Source: Loripinus fragilis (taxonomy: Eukaryota > Mollusca > Bivalvia > Lucinida > Lucinidae). From it: a DNA stretch of 64,000 bases. The notes beneath the pieces were generated by a model, which searched no databases, was not told the DNA's origin, and was given only the letters and a program-made list of their open reading frames with translations. The position numbers and the translations under genes are program-made. The DNA is taken from assembly GCA_964019695.1 (NCBI GenBank), contig OZ026524.1, positions 22,031,656-22,095,655 of the forward strand. Reading direction: 5' to 3'. Below are positions 53,421 to 64,000 of this stretch, in pieces. The stretch's first letter is position 1, and every line of letters begins with the position of its first letter.

Positions 53421-54030
53421 GGGTCCAGACCTGTAATTGTTTTTCCATAGACCGCCATTATAGCTTTTAAGTAGGCTGTGTTCCTCACAACTCTTCAATC
53501 ACAATGAGGCTGCCATAGAGTTACAGATTGGACCTAGTTCAATCAATAAAGAAGAATGAGATACCCCGGTGACTAGCATGTTTTACCACTTTTTGGCCTC
53601 TGAAGGTGGGCACCCTACATGAGAGGAAAATTATACTGAAAAAATACCAGAATGCAAGGTCCTTTTTTCTAAGCCACACCAGTAAACTTAATCAACAAAA
53701 GCAATGGGATGTTGTTTCAAAAAGCACAGCAAAGATATACCCGTCTAATAAATACATATATTTCAGTAGATTTATTATTGACCAATCATGAAATACCTTA
53801 CAACTAAAAATATTGTGCTGAGCTTTTTTACAATTACAGGTCTTTTTTATAATTACAGGTAGTGTGAACGAGAACGAGGCTTGAAAGGACGTGGAAGAAA
53901 GAGCGGAGAGAAATTTTATCAAATTTTTTATTTTAACAGTGTTTTAATGTGTTTGAAAACTTTAAAAACTGTACAGAAAGCTTGAATATACATTCCTTTA
54001 ATGAGTTATTAATACGATTTTAATAGATTA
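53421..54030. other. Spacer between LINE copies, no gene seen
   Basis: No coding motif. Includes CCATAGACCGCCATTATAGC-type sequence of unknown origin and AT-rich filler. Confidence 0.4.
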
Positions 54031-54033
54031 ATT

Positions 54034-54795
54034 CAGGTTTTACAGAAAGAAAGTTCTACTCTTATAAACTGGTTCCGTATAAACTGTATGCAGGCAAACC
54101 CTGAAAAAATCCAGGCCATTGGAGTTGGGAAGAGGACCCATGACATGAATCTATCTATAAAAGTTTCTGATACTCAAATAAATTGTGAGGATGTAGTGAA
54201 ATTGCTTGGTGTAGATATAGATTACCAACTAAATTTTGATCATCATATCGGTAATCTTTGTAGAAAAGCAGGTCAGCAGTTGAATGTCTTGAAGAGGTTG
54301 AGTCCTTTTTTATCAAGACTAAATAAACTTACAATTTTTCATACTTTTATATTATCTAATTTTAATTACTGCCCGCTTGCCTGGCATTTTTGTTCTGAAA
54401 GTAACTCCAAAAAATTAGAAAAAATTCAAGAGCGTGCATTGAGATTTGTCTACGATGATTTTAAATCAACTTATGAAGAGTTACTAAACAGAGCAAACAT
54501 TCCTTGCTTGCATATTAAGAGAATAAGAACAATGGCAGTGGAGACATTTCGCATCTTAAACGATATGTCTCCCCCTGTATTGTCTGACCTGGTTAGGATA
54601 AGAGACTGTTCTTCTTATAACTTTAGATACCAAAATGTTTTGCAGGTGCCCCAAGTTCGCACAACAAAATACGGTAAGAAAAGTTTCAGATTTGCAGCTG
54701 CCGTCCTGTGGAACAGCTTTCCAGCCTTCAATCAATTCAAAGCTCTAATTTCCAATTGGAGTGGTAAAGACTGCAAATGTAATTTATGTAGGTAG
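54034..54795 (+). pseudogene. L2/CR1-like RT C-terminal fragment
   Basis: From about 54034 the frame reads VLQKESSTLINWFRINCMQA, then NPEKIQAIGV, the typical post-palm block LI.WF..N.M.ANP.KFQAI of L2/CR1-like RTs. It continues with LGVDIDYQLNFDHHI, LSNFNYCPLAWHFC and LEKIQERALRFVY, and ends at a natural stop after CKCNLCR. The fingers, palm and FADD are missing, so this is a 5'-truncated dead copy, though the remaining 254 codons are open. It belongs to a different LINE family from its neighbours. Confidence 0.85.
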
Positions 54796-54908
54796 CTGTT
54801 CTGCAGGATGCCCAGCAGCCTGTCTGAGTTCAATCGCATGTTTGTTGTTGCGCTTTCTGTGTTGTTTCAGCTTTGTTTGTTTCATTTTAAGTTAATGTTA
54901 ATACATGA

Positions 54909-56333
54909 TTGGCAGTTACAGACATAAGTTGTGGTACACAGGTCCAAAAAGAGCACAACCTAGATAATAGCTTGTCAAATAAGTCTAATAAAGGTGCTAT
55001 CGCGGATTGTCAAAACAATGAAAGTGTAGACAGACTGTATTTTTGCCCAATGTGTGATACACCGGCTGATGGTGGGACTATTGCTTGTGAACAGTGTGAA
55101 GAGTGGTTTCACTTTAGTTGTGTCGGCCTACAGGATAAGGAGATTGAAAGGATTGGTGATTGTATACCTTATGTCTGTGAAGCATGTTCCGATAATGTTC
55201 TCTATGGTTCGGCACATAACTCTCCAAGTGTAAGCGTCAGTGATAGGAAAGCCCACAACATATCAATTCAACAATTTGAGAATGAAAATCCAGACAATTT
55301 GCTTTTAGATAATAATGACAGTTCCCAAGGGGTCAACCCAGAGTTAGCTAAAATAAACCAGGACAAAACACAAACTTTCAGCAACAATTCAGTTACAGGT
55401 AGCGTCGACCCTAAAGCCTCAAATGTAACCTTAGGAGAAAGTAACACGGCTTTTATTAAATCTATAGATCAGACCTTTCACCCTAGTGATATTCATGCTG
55501 TTGAGAGAGAAAACTCAGATTCAATGGTCTCAATAGACACGGACAAAACCCAAAATCCTTTAATTTCAAATATTCAATATCAAAAGCGAAAATCTAAGAG
55601 CACCATTGATCATGAGGTGGAACCAGCTAAACAGAAAAAGATAAATCAGAAAAATACAAATAAGGAGGAAACTGAACATAAAATTTACATTATGGATCTT
55701 GAAAGAAAAATCAGAGAACAAGAAAAAACAATCAACTTATTGACGCAAAGGATGAATCTAAACAGTGACCAGCTTCCACATACTAGTTCTGCATTAAGCG
55801 AAGACCAAAATAGGGGAATAAACAACCCGATAAATCAAGTTAGACCTAATATGAAAGTAGATAACAGTGATGCTCAGTACCAAATGATGGACCTTAGAAT
55901 AAGGCAAATGGAAATGAATCTGCTTCAAAACGCTTCAATATTTACCCTATGTACCGCTCAAATGAGTTTGCAAATGCAGAATCAAAACGCCGTGTTAAAT
56001 AGTATAAATATACAGCAACACTCCAATAGAAGTAGCCATCTGTTTCCGGCACCAAGTTATATGCCACCCTTTTACCACCCAATACCCCTAGCCCAGCACT
56101 TCCTACCACATGTTCCATACCCTATGCCACATGTGATTCCGCAGATGCCACACTTTATGTATACAAGACCTCCAACAGCCTTCCCGCCACCAGGAATGCA
56201 GCCAAACTTAGTCCAGCGGATGGCGTTTCCAGAACCTCAACAGCCCCTAGGTCAACCTATGCAACAGCATGTCAATGCCCATCCAGTTCAACGGTTCAAC
56301 AGTGAGAGAGAGCAAGAAATCGATGTTAGATAG
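54909..56333 (+). CDS. LINE ORF1-like protein with PHD finger and coiled coil
   Basis: 474 codons, with no in-frame ATG before the zinc finger (an in-frame stop lies at 54906-54908), so the true start is lost or uses another codon. A canonical C4HC3 PHD finger has C46, C49, C60, C63, H68, C71, C90 and C93. A Ser/Asn-rich linker follows, then a basic stretch near 225-245, a coiled coil at about 257-287 (MDLERKIREQEKTINLL), and a Pro/Met/His-rich tail (PYPMPHVIPQMPHF). It sits directly upstream of the EN-RT remains in the same orientation, as ORF1 of the same element would. The frame breaks at 56333; a further 84-codon piece (56523-56774) may be its continuation in another frame. A retroelement ORF1 is favoured over a host gene. 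Confidence 0.7.
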   Translation: MAVTDISCGTQVQKEHNLDNSLSNKSNKGAIADCQNNESVDRLYFCPMCDTPADGGTIACEQCEEWFHFSCVGLQDKEIERIGDCIPYVCEACSDNVLYGSAHNSPSVSVSDRKAHNISIQQFENENPDNLLLDNNDSSQGVNPELAKINQDKTQTFSNNSVTGSVDPKASNVTLGESNTAFIKSIDQTFHPSDIHAVERENSDSMVSIDTDKTQNPLISNIQYQKRKSKSTIDHEVEPAKQKKINQKNTNKEETEHKIYIMDLERKIREQEKTINLLTQRMNLNSDQLPHTSSALSEDQNRGINNPINQVRPNMKVDNSDAQYQMMDLRIRQMEMNLLQNASIFTLCTAQMSLQMQNQNAVLNSINIQQHSNRSSHLFPAPSYMPPFYHPIPLAQHFLPHVPYPMPHVIPQMPHFMYTRPPTAFPPPGMQPNLVQRMAFPEPQQPLGQPMQQHVNAHPVQRFNSEREQEIDVR

Positions 56334-56776
56334 GTCAGAGATAGTCTGATAGCTCCTACCACAAGGCCGAATGGTGAAGATAATTCCGTTAATACAGATG
56401 AAAAGTTAAGTAAAAAATCATCGGACATATCCAACGTAACCAATAGGTCAGAAGCTGGAAAATGTGAAGGGATTAGTCAGTCAAGCAACTGTATTGAGAC
56501 AAAAAGACAGACTGGTGACTCGATGGAAGAAACAAAGGACATCACGCTGGATGCAACAACAACCGGACTAGAAACAAAGGCACCATCCAAACCTATGAAC
56601 TCTAGTAGTGACCTAATGGCAGTGGAGCCGCACATACCCACAAGTCTGCATAGGCATGCTGAGAATCGTCCACTAGACGGAAAGGGAAAGCAGCATTTTT
56701 TACTAGTTCCCAGCCTGAACAAAGAGCCACCGGATCAGATAATCTTAGACGAGCCACAAGTAGTCCGACTTTAGAA

Positions 56777-57652
56777 GTGAATACAATAAATATTGAAGGA
56801 ATAAAGGGAAACCCACCGTTCCTCATTAGCTTGGCAAAAAAACAGAAAATCATTTGTGTTCAAAAAACCTGGTTATGGTCTTTTGAAAAAGATGTCATAA
56901 GTAAAATTATACCTGACTATGAGAGTTTTACACGTTGTGCTGACCATTATGACAATATTTCAAACTTTCAAGCCCCAAGAGGAAAAGGAGGAGTAGCGAT
57001 TGTATGGCCTAAGGAATGGTCAAGCAAGATAGTTAAGTTAGATGAGGGTAATGAAAGGATCAAAGCAATAGAAATGCAATGCTCTGATGAAAAGTTCTGT
57101 ATTGTCAGTGCATATATGCCAACATTAAACCTCCCAAAATCAAGGACTGAATACCAGGAACATATTGACATTCTGCACAGCATCGTATCTAAATATAAAA
57201 ATAGTCATAAGGTTATATTGTTTGGAGATTTCAATGCAACACTGCTAGAAACTCGAGACAATCCCCATGATAGTTTATTCAAGAAATTTGTAAGTGAAGT
57301 TGGCTTGATGAATAAAATGAACTGTATAGATTCAACCTTTTTCTCTCATAAAGGAAAATCCACGTCACAGATAGATTATATCCTGACGAAGAACATTAAA
57401 AAAGTAACTACAGTTAAAATTCAAGACTTCTGCTATTGTAATACATCTTCACACGTGCATGTGACCTTTGAATATGAGCTTGAAACAGCACTTATATTCG
57501 GTATTAGAAACAAAACAGGTACTCATTCTATTCTCCTTTGGGAAAAAAATCAACAAAGATACTTATCTGGAGGTTTTAGACTCAGAATTGACAAAGAATT
57601 TCAATCAGTGTACAACTACAGACAGCTTAAATTCAATCACAAAAGCCATTAA
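56777..57652 (+). pseudogene. LINE endonuclease domain, active-site residues altered
   Basis: Its 291 codons begin MNTINIEGIKGNPPFLISLA, with the EEP layout: RGKGGVAIVW (68-77), SAYMP (111-115) and LFGDFNATL (148-156, Asp151 present). The catalytic Glu of the QE-W motif is Lys30 here (CVQKTWLW), and the terminal SDH motif reads SSH at 224-226. The frame shifts near 57470-57650 into the RT frame. It is therefore inactive. Confidence 0.85.
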
Positions 57653-60122
57653 TCAAGCAACTTCAAAAGCAGTTCCAGTCAAAACAGTCAAACTAAAAGG
57701 CCCAAAATTTAAACTTTCACCACAAGTAAAGGATTTGATGAAAGAAAGTAAAAATAGTTTTTTTGCATGGAAACAAGCTGGAAAACCAACAAAGGAGCAC
57801 AAACTTTCAGAGAAAAAGAAGCTTGCATCTAAAACGCTAAGAAAACAACTTAGGAAAGAAGAAGCCATCAGAAAGCAAAATTTTCTGAGTGAATTAATGT
57901 CAGACCCATCAGATAAGAATTTTTACAAACTGATCAAAAGAAATCAAAATCCATGTAATAGCAGTCCAGATATATGTATTAGATTCAGAGGTGATGAAGT
58001 GTATGAACCTTCTGTTCAAGCAAAAAACTTTACCGTTTATTTTGAGGATTTAGCCATACCTAAAGAAAATGAGGACTATGACGAACACTTTTACCAGTTG
58101 AATAGAATACAGCACTCATGCATTGAAGAGATATGTAAGAATGCTACTGACGAAGTTGAAACATTTAGTGAGCAGGAAATGAGGAAAAGCATACAGTCAC
58201 TGAACACAAAGAAATCCCCAGATGAGTTCAGTCTCGTGTCCGAGCATTTGAAACATGGAATACCTATTTTGGTGCCGTATTTAGTAACCCTTTATAATGA
58301 TATCATAGGTAAGGGAGATATTCCTAAAGCATTCAAATCAGGAGTTCTGCACCCAATCCACAAGAAAGGAAAAGACCCAAAATCAATGGACAACTACAGG
58401 GTGTAGCGGTAACATTGGTGTTTGGGAAACTATTTGAAACCCTACTCCTACTCCGACTCCCAGAATTGAACCATGATCAGTCCGACATGCAAGTGGGATT
58501 CACGAAGGGAATGACACCAACCATGGCAGCACTTCTACTTTCAGAGGCTGACTGTGATTCAAAATCTCAGAGGAAACCTGGCTATACCTGGCTACGTTGG
58601 ACACAAAAAAGGCCTTTGACGTCGTGGACCACACCATACTTCTGAATAACATATATGAACAAGGAGTAAATAAGAAAATTTGGTTGATAACACAAAATTT
58701 ATATTCTGGTCTAACCGCAAAGATAAAGTGGAAAAACGAAATCGGTTAAAGCTTCAAAATATTACAGGGCGTCCGCCAAGGCGGAATCATTTCAACTCAT
58801 TTCTATAAGGTCTATGTCAATGGTCTTATGAAAGAGATTCGTAAAAACAGCTTGGGGAAATTCATTGGATATATATATATGTGGGCTGTCCAGGATGTGC
58901 TGACGATATTCTGCTGATTACGGAGGTCCCGGAGGAGTTGCTTATGATGCTGGCCATTGCCAGTGCTTATTCAGGGGAAAAATATATACCATCCACCCCC
59001 AAAAGACCAACATTGTGTGTAAACGTTGCGCTTCAAAGAGCTCGGAAGACAAAACAGACAGTGGAAGATGGGATCAAACATCATCGAATCAGCATCAGAA
59101 ACTACTCATCTGGGACTCATAAGGTCAGAGGAAAAGGAAAATGCTCGCAATATTGAAGACAGAATATCACTTGCTAGACAGACTGGGTATAGCCTGATGA
59201 AATCCGGATTTCATGGTTCTAATGGCGTTGGTCCAAAAGTCTCATACAAGATTTACCAGTCATACATCTTACCCAGACTCCTTTACAGCTTGGAGGTATT
59301 AAACCTGAACAAGACAGAAACAAAGACTCTCAACGACTTCCATGTTGACCTACTCAGAAGAATACAATCTCTACCAAGAAGAACAGTCCTTCCAGCGGTC
59401 CACCTTCTACTAGGAGCACTGCCACTGAGCAGAACTCCATAAGAAGCACCTGAGTCTACTTTACTCAATAATCAATTCCAATAATCAAACTTTCCACCAG
59501 CTTATCAAGAGGAGTATTGTCTTCTGTGAAGATCAACCAGGCAGTTTCTTCAGCCGCGAAAGGGTAATCCTGGTAAAAAATATGGTCTCCCACCGATGGA
59601 ACATTTAATGCAGGAGCTTCCTTCAAAACTTCAGTGGAAGAGACAGGTGAAAGCAGCCTTAGCTGACTACTGGACAAGGACACTCGTCAATGAAGGGCGC
59701 ACCAGATCTACACTCCAGCAATGTTGCCTAAAAAAGCTTGAGATAGGAAAATCCACAGAGTCTGGAACTCAGTTAGGCCAAATCTTCAAGACGTCAGAAG
59801 GGCCCACATCAAGGCCAGAATCTTGACCGGAACATACATCCTACAGTCTACAAAGGCAAAGTTTAACAATCAGCAAGTTGATCCGAAGTGTCCATTATGT
59901 CGTCTAGAGAGTGAAGATCTCTCTCATTTCCTGCTAAGATGTCCAGCGCTTAGTACTGTCAGAGAACTGCATATCAAATCTTTGAGAGACCTGGTGATAG
60001 AGAAAGTGGGTCACCCCTTGTGGTTAGATAAGTTCTGCTCAGAGACTGTTTTACTCTCATTGATCATTGACTGTGAAGTGCTTGTGGAGAGGGGTATGTT
60101 ACCCAGATGTGAACAAATTTAA
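57468..60122 (+). pseudogene. LINE RT, frameshifted copy of the CADD family
   Basis: Successive frames 57468-58406, 58415-58645, 58881-59156, 59026-59442 and 59823-60122 together follow the intact 51009-53191 protein in order. These carry the connector LAIPKENEDYDEHFYQLN, KSGVLHPIHKKGKDP, DKKAFDVVDH-like sequence near 58600, GVRQGGIIST near 58770, GCADDILLITEV (58884) and SGFHGSNGVGPKVSYKIYQS. The C-terminal knuckle is CPLC...H...C (from 59888). At least four frameshifts and several stops make it dead. It shares the CADD active site with the intact copy, so the Cys is a family trait and not a mutation. Confidence 0.85.
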
Positions 60123-60338
60123 ACGCAATAGAAATAAGCGCCAGAACGTTGTGCTATAGCCTACATCTCAAGAGACTTAATTTACACAAACAGTTATTAT
60201 AAGATGGTGGGGGTCTGTCGCCATGGAACGTGATCTCCCAAGGTCCATATAGTCATTGCAGTTTAGACACTTAAGTAGCTTGAAATCTACCGGACGTCCG
60301 GGTGTGCCTTATAAAGGCAGGAACTACATAGAAAAGAA

Positions 60339-60665
60339 AGAAGGTAGCTCAGTGGTTAAGCACTTGCCTCTGGTGCTAGAGGTCCAAGGTTTGATCTCCA
60401 CTTGCCGCGAGGAAAATTCCGGTGCCGGAACAGGCTTTCTCTAGTGTAATTTGCAGGGATGACGCTAGATAAGTGCATCGTCCTTTGGATTGGGACGTTA
60501 ATTAGATGTCCCCTGTGCAGGGAAAGTCACCTCTTGTGTAGGTTAAAGAACCCTACGATAAATTAGAGTATGTGTAGGCTTTCATCCTGCAGCCCGTAGT
60601 GTACAAAGTACACCTGCCAATAATATTGCAAGCGAGGGTCTGGCAGTATATAGAGAAAGAAAGAA
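60339..60665 (+). repeat. tRNA-derived SINE (third family) with GAAA tail
   Basis: The head GGTAGCTCAGTGGTTAAGCA is an A box and AAGGTTTGATCTC a B-box-like segment. The body has GGACGTTAATTAGATGTCCC and AGGTTAAAGAACCC, a core seen widely in invertebrate SINEs (recalled). The tail is a GAAA-rich run at about 60650-60680. Target duplications are not clear because both flanks are GAAA-rich. Confidence 0.75.
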
Positions 60666-61019
60666 AAAAAGAAAGCTAAATATTCGGCACACGTGGACAA
60701 ACTGAGAAAGTGGGGTTTGTGTCATCCCGCTGCTGACTATTTGGCATATTTGGATAAATGGAGAAAGTGGGGGTTGTGTCATGCGTGTGTGATTGCGTGT
60801 GTGAACATTGTTTGAATATGGGGCACATGGATTTATGTTAGAGGGCATAGTCACTGTGCACAGTGAATCACAAGTGTAACTTTACATTAACTGTGGCGGC
60901 AGCTGAGCTGCTACAGATCTGCCAATTGATTCACTTAGTAGAAGACTCATTCTCGATTCCTGATCTTTGCACCCTTACTTACCTTGGGAAGGCAGCTATC
61001 TTTGAGGAAACAAACTGAT

Positions 61020-61400
61020 TTAATACATATGGATTTTAGCAAAGCCTTCGACAAAGTAAATCATCTAAAACTTTAATATAGCTTGTTTTTGGTGTAAAAG
61101 GAAATACTTTAAATTGGATAAAGTCATTCTTGAAACCGACGTTCATTAAAGTTTCTTGATAGGTCGCACGCAAACTGCTGTGCTTGATGGGGAGTCATCA
61201 GAAAATGTCACAGTGACCTTTGGTGTACCCTAAGGCTCAGTACTGGGTCCGCTCCTCTTTCTATTGCACATCAATGACCTATCAGAAAACATTCAGTCCC
61301 AGGTCAGGTTATTTGCTGATGACACTGCCGTATACTTGAGTCTCCAACATGCAATATAGTCAAGTTCTTCAGTCCGATTTCAAAAACTTCAAACTTCAAT
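61020..61400 (+). pseudogene. LINE RT palm fragment (FADD type)
   Basis: The plus strand reads MDFSKAFDKVNH near 61030, RTQTAVLDGESSENVTVTFG near 61160, [16 protein letters not shown] near 61240 and [13 protein letters not shown] near 61305. These stretches are broken by stops and frameshifts (for example a TAA in place of the Gln codon before GSVLGP). It is a dead copy of a Jockey/CR1-like element. Confidence 0.8.
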
Positions 61401-61549
61401 ATGGATACTTGTCCAAATCTGCCACGCATACATCTTGACAAGGGTTTAAAATTGTGCATGTGCAGTGTCAGATGGTCCAAATCAGATTAACTCGTGTAAC
61501 TACGTGTATTTATAATTTACATCAGCAATATGGTTTACATATGCGTTGG

Positions 61550-62165
61550 TGGTTGGATTGCTAACTTGAAGCTGTCCCAGCCCTCCAGGTTGATTGTGGA
61601 TTCTGGCAGTTGGTTCCACAATTTAACAGTTCGTGGGAAAAACGAGTGTTTCACGCGACAGTGATATGCAATAAATCTACATTGGCGATCTAGGTAGATG
61701 GTACGTAATAGGTACAGCAACCAGGCTATGAACAACTTAATACATTAAGACAAGGTCAGATGATCGACGTCGAGCTTCAAGGGTTGACCAATTTAACTGC
61801 TGGATCATAGAGATAACACTTGTAGCGGGTAATAAAATGATTTGTTTGATACAAAACGACCAGCATTTCTCTGTATTTGTTCAATTTGTCTCTTCTGAGT
61901 AACTTGCTGAGGATTCCACTCTACTAACTTTTGGAGGTCTTCTTGTAAAATACGGTGATTGTCAGGTGAATTAATCAGGCGATAAACTACAGAATCATCT
62001 GCGAATAAGGCTTATATTAGAATTTATGCTATCAGCAATGTCATTAATGTATATCAAAAACAATGTTGGTCCTAGGACTGTGCCCCGAGGGACACCAGAA
62101 GTTTCTTCAGCGGGTTCAGAGGTTTCACCATCAACCACAACCTGTTGTGATTTGGAGTCAAGTTA
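61550..62165 (-). pseudogene. LINE RT fragment, minus strand
   Basis: The minus strand reads QVVVDGETSEPAEETSGVPR and GTVLGPTLFLIYINDIAD (62150-62030), then FADDSVVYRLINSPDN near 61990 and QRNAGRFVSNKSF near 61850. It ends CRVKHSFFPRTVKLWNQLPE near 61600. A frameshift lies before FADD. It covers the palm to the C-terminus of an RT similar in style to 45778-47634 but more decayed. Confidence 0.8.
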
Positions 62166-62187
62166 ATCCCTTGATTTAAGAAGTTAT

Positions 62188-62450
62188 CTTATGAAGAACG
62201 CTTACAGAAATTGAAATTTCCAACTTTGAAGTGTCGTAGATTAAGAGGGGATATGGTTGAGATTTATAAGATTTTACATGGAGTTTATGATGAGTGAGTT
62301 ACATCTGAATTATTCAATATTAAGGATCAAGTACGGACGCGTGGTCATTTCTTAAGATTGACTTAACATAGATGCAGATTAGATATACGCAAGAATTTCT
62401 TCACCTCAAGAGTGGTGAACGTCTGTAATTCATTAGCGGAAAAAAGTTGT
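62188..62450 (+). pseudogene. LINE RT C-terminal fragment
   Basis: The plus strand reads RLQKLKFPTLKCRRLRGDMV and EIYKILHGVYDE, a stop, then VTSELFNIKDQVRTRGHFL. The block R...L..RR.RGDM.E.YKI..G is the usual RT C-terminal segment. It is dead. Confidence 0.75.
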
Positions 62451-62639
62451 GTGTGCACCGAGTGGAGAACTACATTGACAAGCTGTGGTATAACCATGAT
62501 GTGGGATTTAACCCTGACATAGAGTATAACACTAATCCAAACCCACATATAACGACTCATGATCCTGGAAGTTGGAGATCTGCAGAAATAAAGACGACAT
62601 ATGAGGAGCTGAACATAGAGGCCGCTGGCCTGTGTCCAG

Positions 62640-63259
62640 AAGCTACATAGGTAAACGTAGGATAGGTAGGCGGGTGACCATCAGCAAGGACCTGAGCTGG
62701 AACACCCACATAAACAATATTATCAGTAATGCTAACAGAACACTAGTTTTGTCAAAAGAAATGCTAAAATTAAAGTCATCAAACTATGGCATACAACTCC
62801 CTTCTCCGTCAACAAGTTGAATACGCACCAGCGGTCTGGAGCCTTTACACCAAAGAAAACATAAACAAAACTGAAAAAAAGTACAAAAAAGGACAGCTAG
62901 ATGGGTCTCAAATAACTACTTTATATATAGTAGTGTTACTGATATGCTGAGCAACCTTGGATGGCGATCCATAGAAAAACAGACGTATCAACACGCGCCT
63001 CTCTACATTTTACAAGATCGTTTATGGCCTAGTTGCCATACCACTTTCATCATATTTTGAGCATCCTGAAGTATACATGTACACTCGCCACATGCACTCT
63101 CTATCTTACAGACATATTCACACATCATCTGTTACTACAAATATTAATTCCCCCTTATCCATTGTTCTGTGGAACAGTTTACCAGCTGATCTCGTCCTAG
63201 TTCTTGATCTTGACTCCTTTAAAACAGGAGTAAGCAAGATCAATCATACACGTTCTTAA
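62640..63259 (+). pseudogene. LINE RT C-terminal fragment, second copy
   Basis: The plus strand reads VTISKDLSWNTHINNIISNA, then after frame changes QQVEYAPAVWSLYTKENINK, and ends with SPLSIVLWNSLPADLV (63149-63196) and LDSFKTGVSK. LSWN.HI and LWN.LP are hallmark post-palm blocks. At least two frameshifts are present. Confidence 0.78.
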
Positions 63260-64000
63260 ATTCATACTGCTTTTAATCTGCTTCTAACTCTTATTTACAT
63301 CTAACACTATCGTCTTTATTTCATATTTTATCATCACTTCACTGTTTGTATCTTTCTTACTAACACATCATGTGCATGTTACATTTCAATAATACTCAGA
63401 AGATGGTTTGGAATTATTAAGAGATGGATAGATAGATTTTAGTGTAACATTTCGACTGCTATAAATGATATATTCTGTTCTAAGAATAACTACAATAATA
63501 ATGTTAAAGGCACAGCCTCCCTCTTTGGGCCAGCTAACAAATTAGGGGTTGAATGAGTCAAGATGCGATCATGTTGTATGTAAATAAGTATTAGATAGCC
63601 TGCTGTAGAATAAACACATATTATTAACCACCCCTTTTGGGTTCGTCTTACGCTATTATCCACCCCGTTCAGGGTCTATTCTGCGATGTTACATCAAATC
63701 AACAACGTATATCAGTCAGCACCAAATTAGCAGTGGCTACAACAAATAACAAACAAAAAACACATGTAGAGATGCTTTAAAAAGTTTTTGCCTCAAATTG
63801 TTATAGTAGTAGAATAAGTGTTATTTTACACCAAAAGGGTGGCAGCTCAGTTACCACATATGTAAATGTTAACTTACACGTATTTAACAGTGTGTGGGAA
63901 AACGTCATCGTATATACGAAATATGTTAGGCAATAAGTATCATTATCAAATAAGCTGGATAATTTATGGATCAAAACTATTTGGAATGTATCACTCCTTC
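63260..64000. other. Right edge, 3' flank of LINE fragment, no gene seen
   Basis: It contains GATGGATAGATAGAT (63422-63437), a likely short tandem 3' tail of the preceding LINE fragment, then AT-rich sequence without recognisable genes. Confidence 0.45.

Noticed and set aside
54909..56333. Host PHD-finger gene
   Set aside because: No introns, no proper start codon and position immediately before EN-RT remains in the same orientation favour a retroelement ORF1; kept as such with reduced confidence.
60345..60412. Plus-strand tRNA gene
   Set aside because: tRNA-like head of a SINE with a conserved core and GAAA tail downstream.

Overview
The window is animal nuclear DNA, most likely from a bivalve mollusc. 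It is AT-rich, has small coding exons with GT/AG junctions separated by kilobase introns, and is packed with tRNA-derived SINEs, TIR (terminal inverted repeat) DNA transposons, non-LTR retrotransposons and satellite-like tandem repeats. The species call is an inference from repeat style and cannot be proven here.

The one recognisable host gene is DKC1 (dyskerin, the H/ACA RNP pseudouridine synthase), on the minus strand. Nine coding exons (370 residues) run from 38263 down to 7694. All are in frame, and every junction has GT/AG and compatible phase. They cover the basic N-terminus, the DKCLD region, the TruB catalytic core with its Asp, and the PUA domain. The C-terminal Lys-rich tail exons must lie left of base 1. 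The initiating exon is uncertain; a candidate lies near 39020.

The introns (1 to 11 kb) are almost wholly mobile DNA. Bases 1-7693 hold a repeat with nuclear-receptor-like half sites and a three-level nest of TIR elements. Bases 9300-10690 hold a dead YLDD reverse transcriptase of Penelope-like type. Bases 11384-12570 hold one TIR element inside another. Bases 12924-15990 are a 165-bp tandem array split by a TIR element. Bases 18973-20953 are a hAT-like element carrying a second one. Bases 24448-30705 are a repeat array split by a 3.9-kb unclassified TIR element (25195-29121) with seven dispersed copies of a 16-bp motif, and by a third element.

Upstream of DKC1 (38-45 kb) are more TIR elements and a large inverted repeat. 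From 45.4 kb to the right edge is a retrotransposon graveyard. It holds a nearly intact PHD-endonuclease-RT LINE with a single in-frame TGA (minus strand), a 5'-truncated LINE with an intact 716-codon RT of unusual CADD type, a decayed longer copy of the same family with its own PHD-finger ORF1, a SINE, and several RT fragments in both orientations.

The main themes are (1) many different TIR families sharing CAGGG...CCCTG ends with 5-6 bp target duplications, repeatedly nested, and (2) an intact essential gene whose introns have absorbed all of this.
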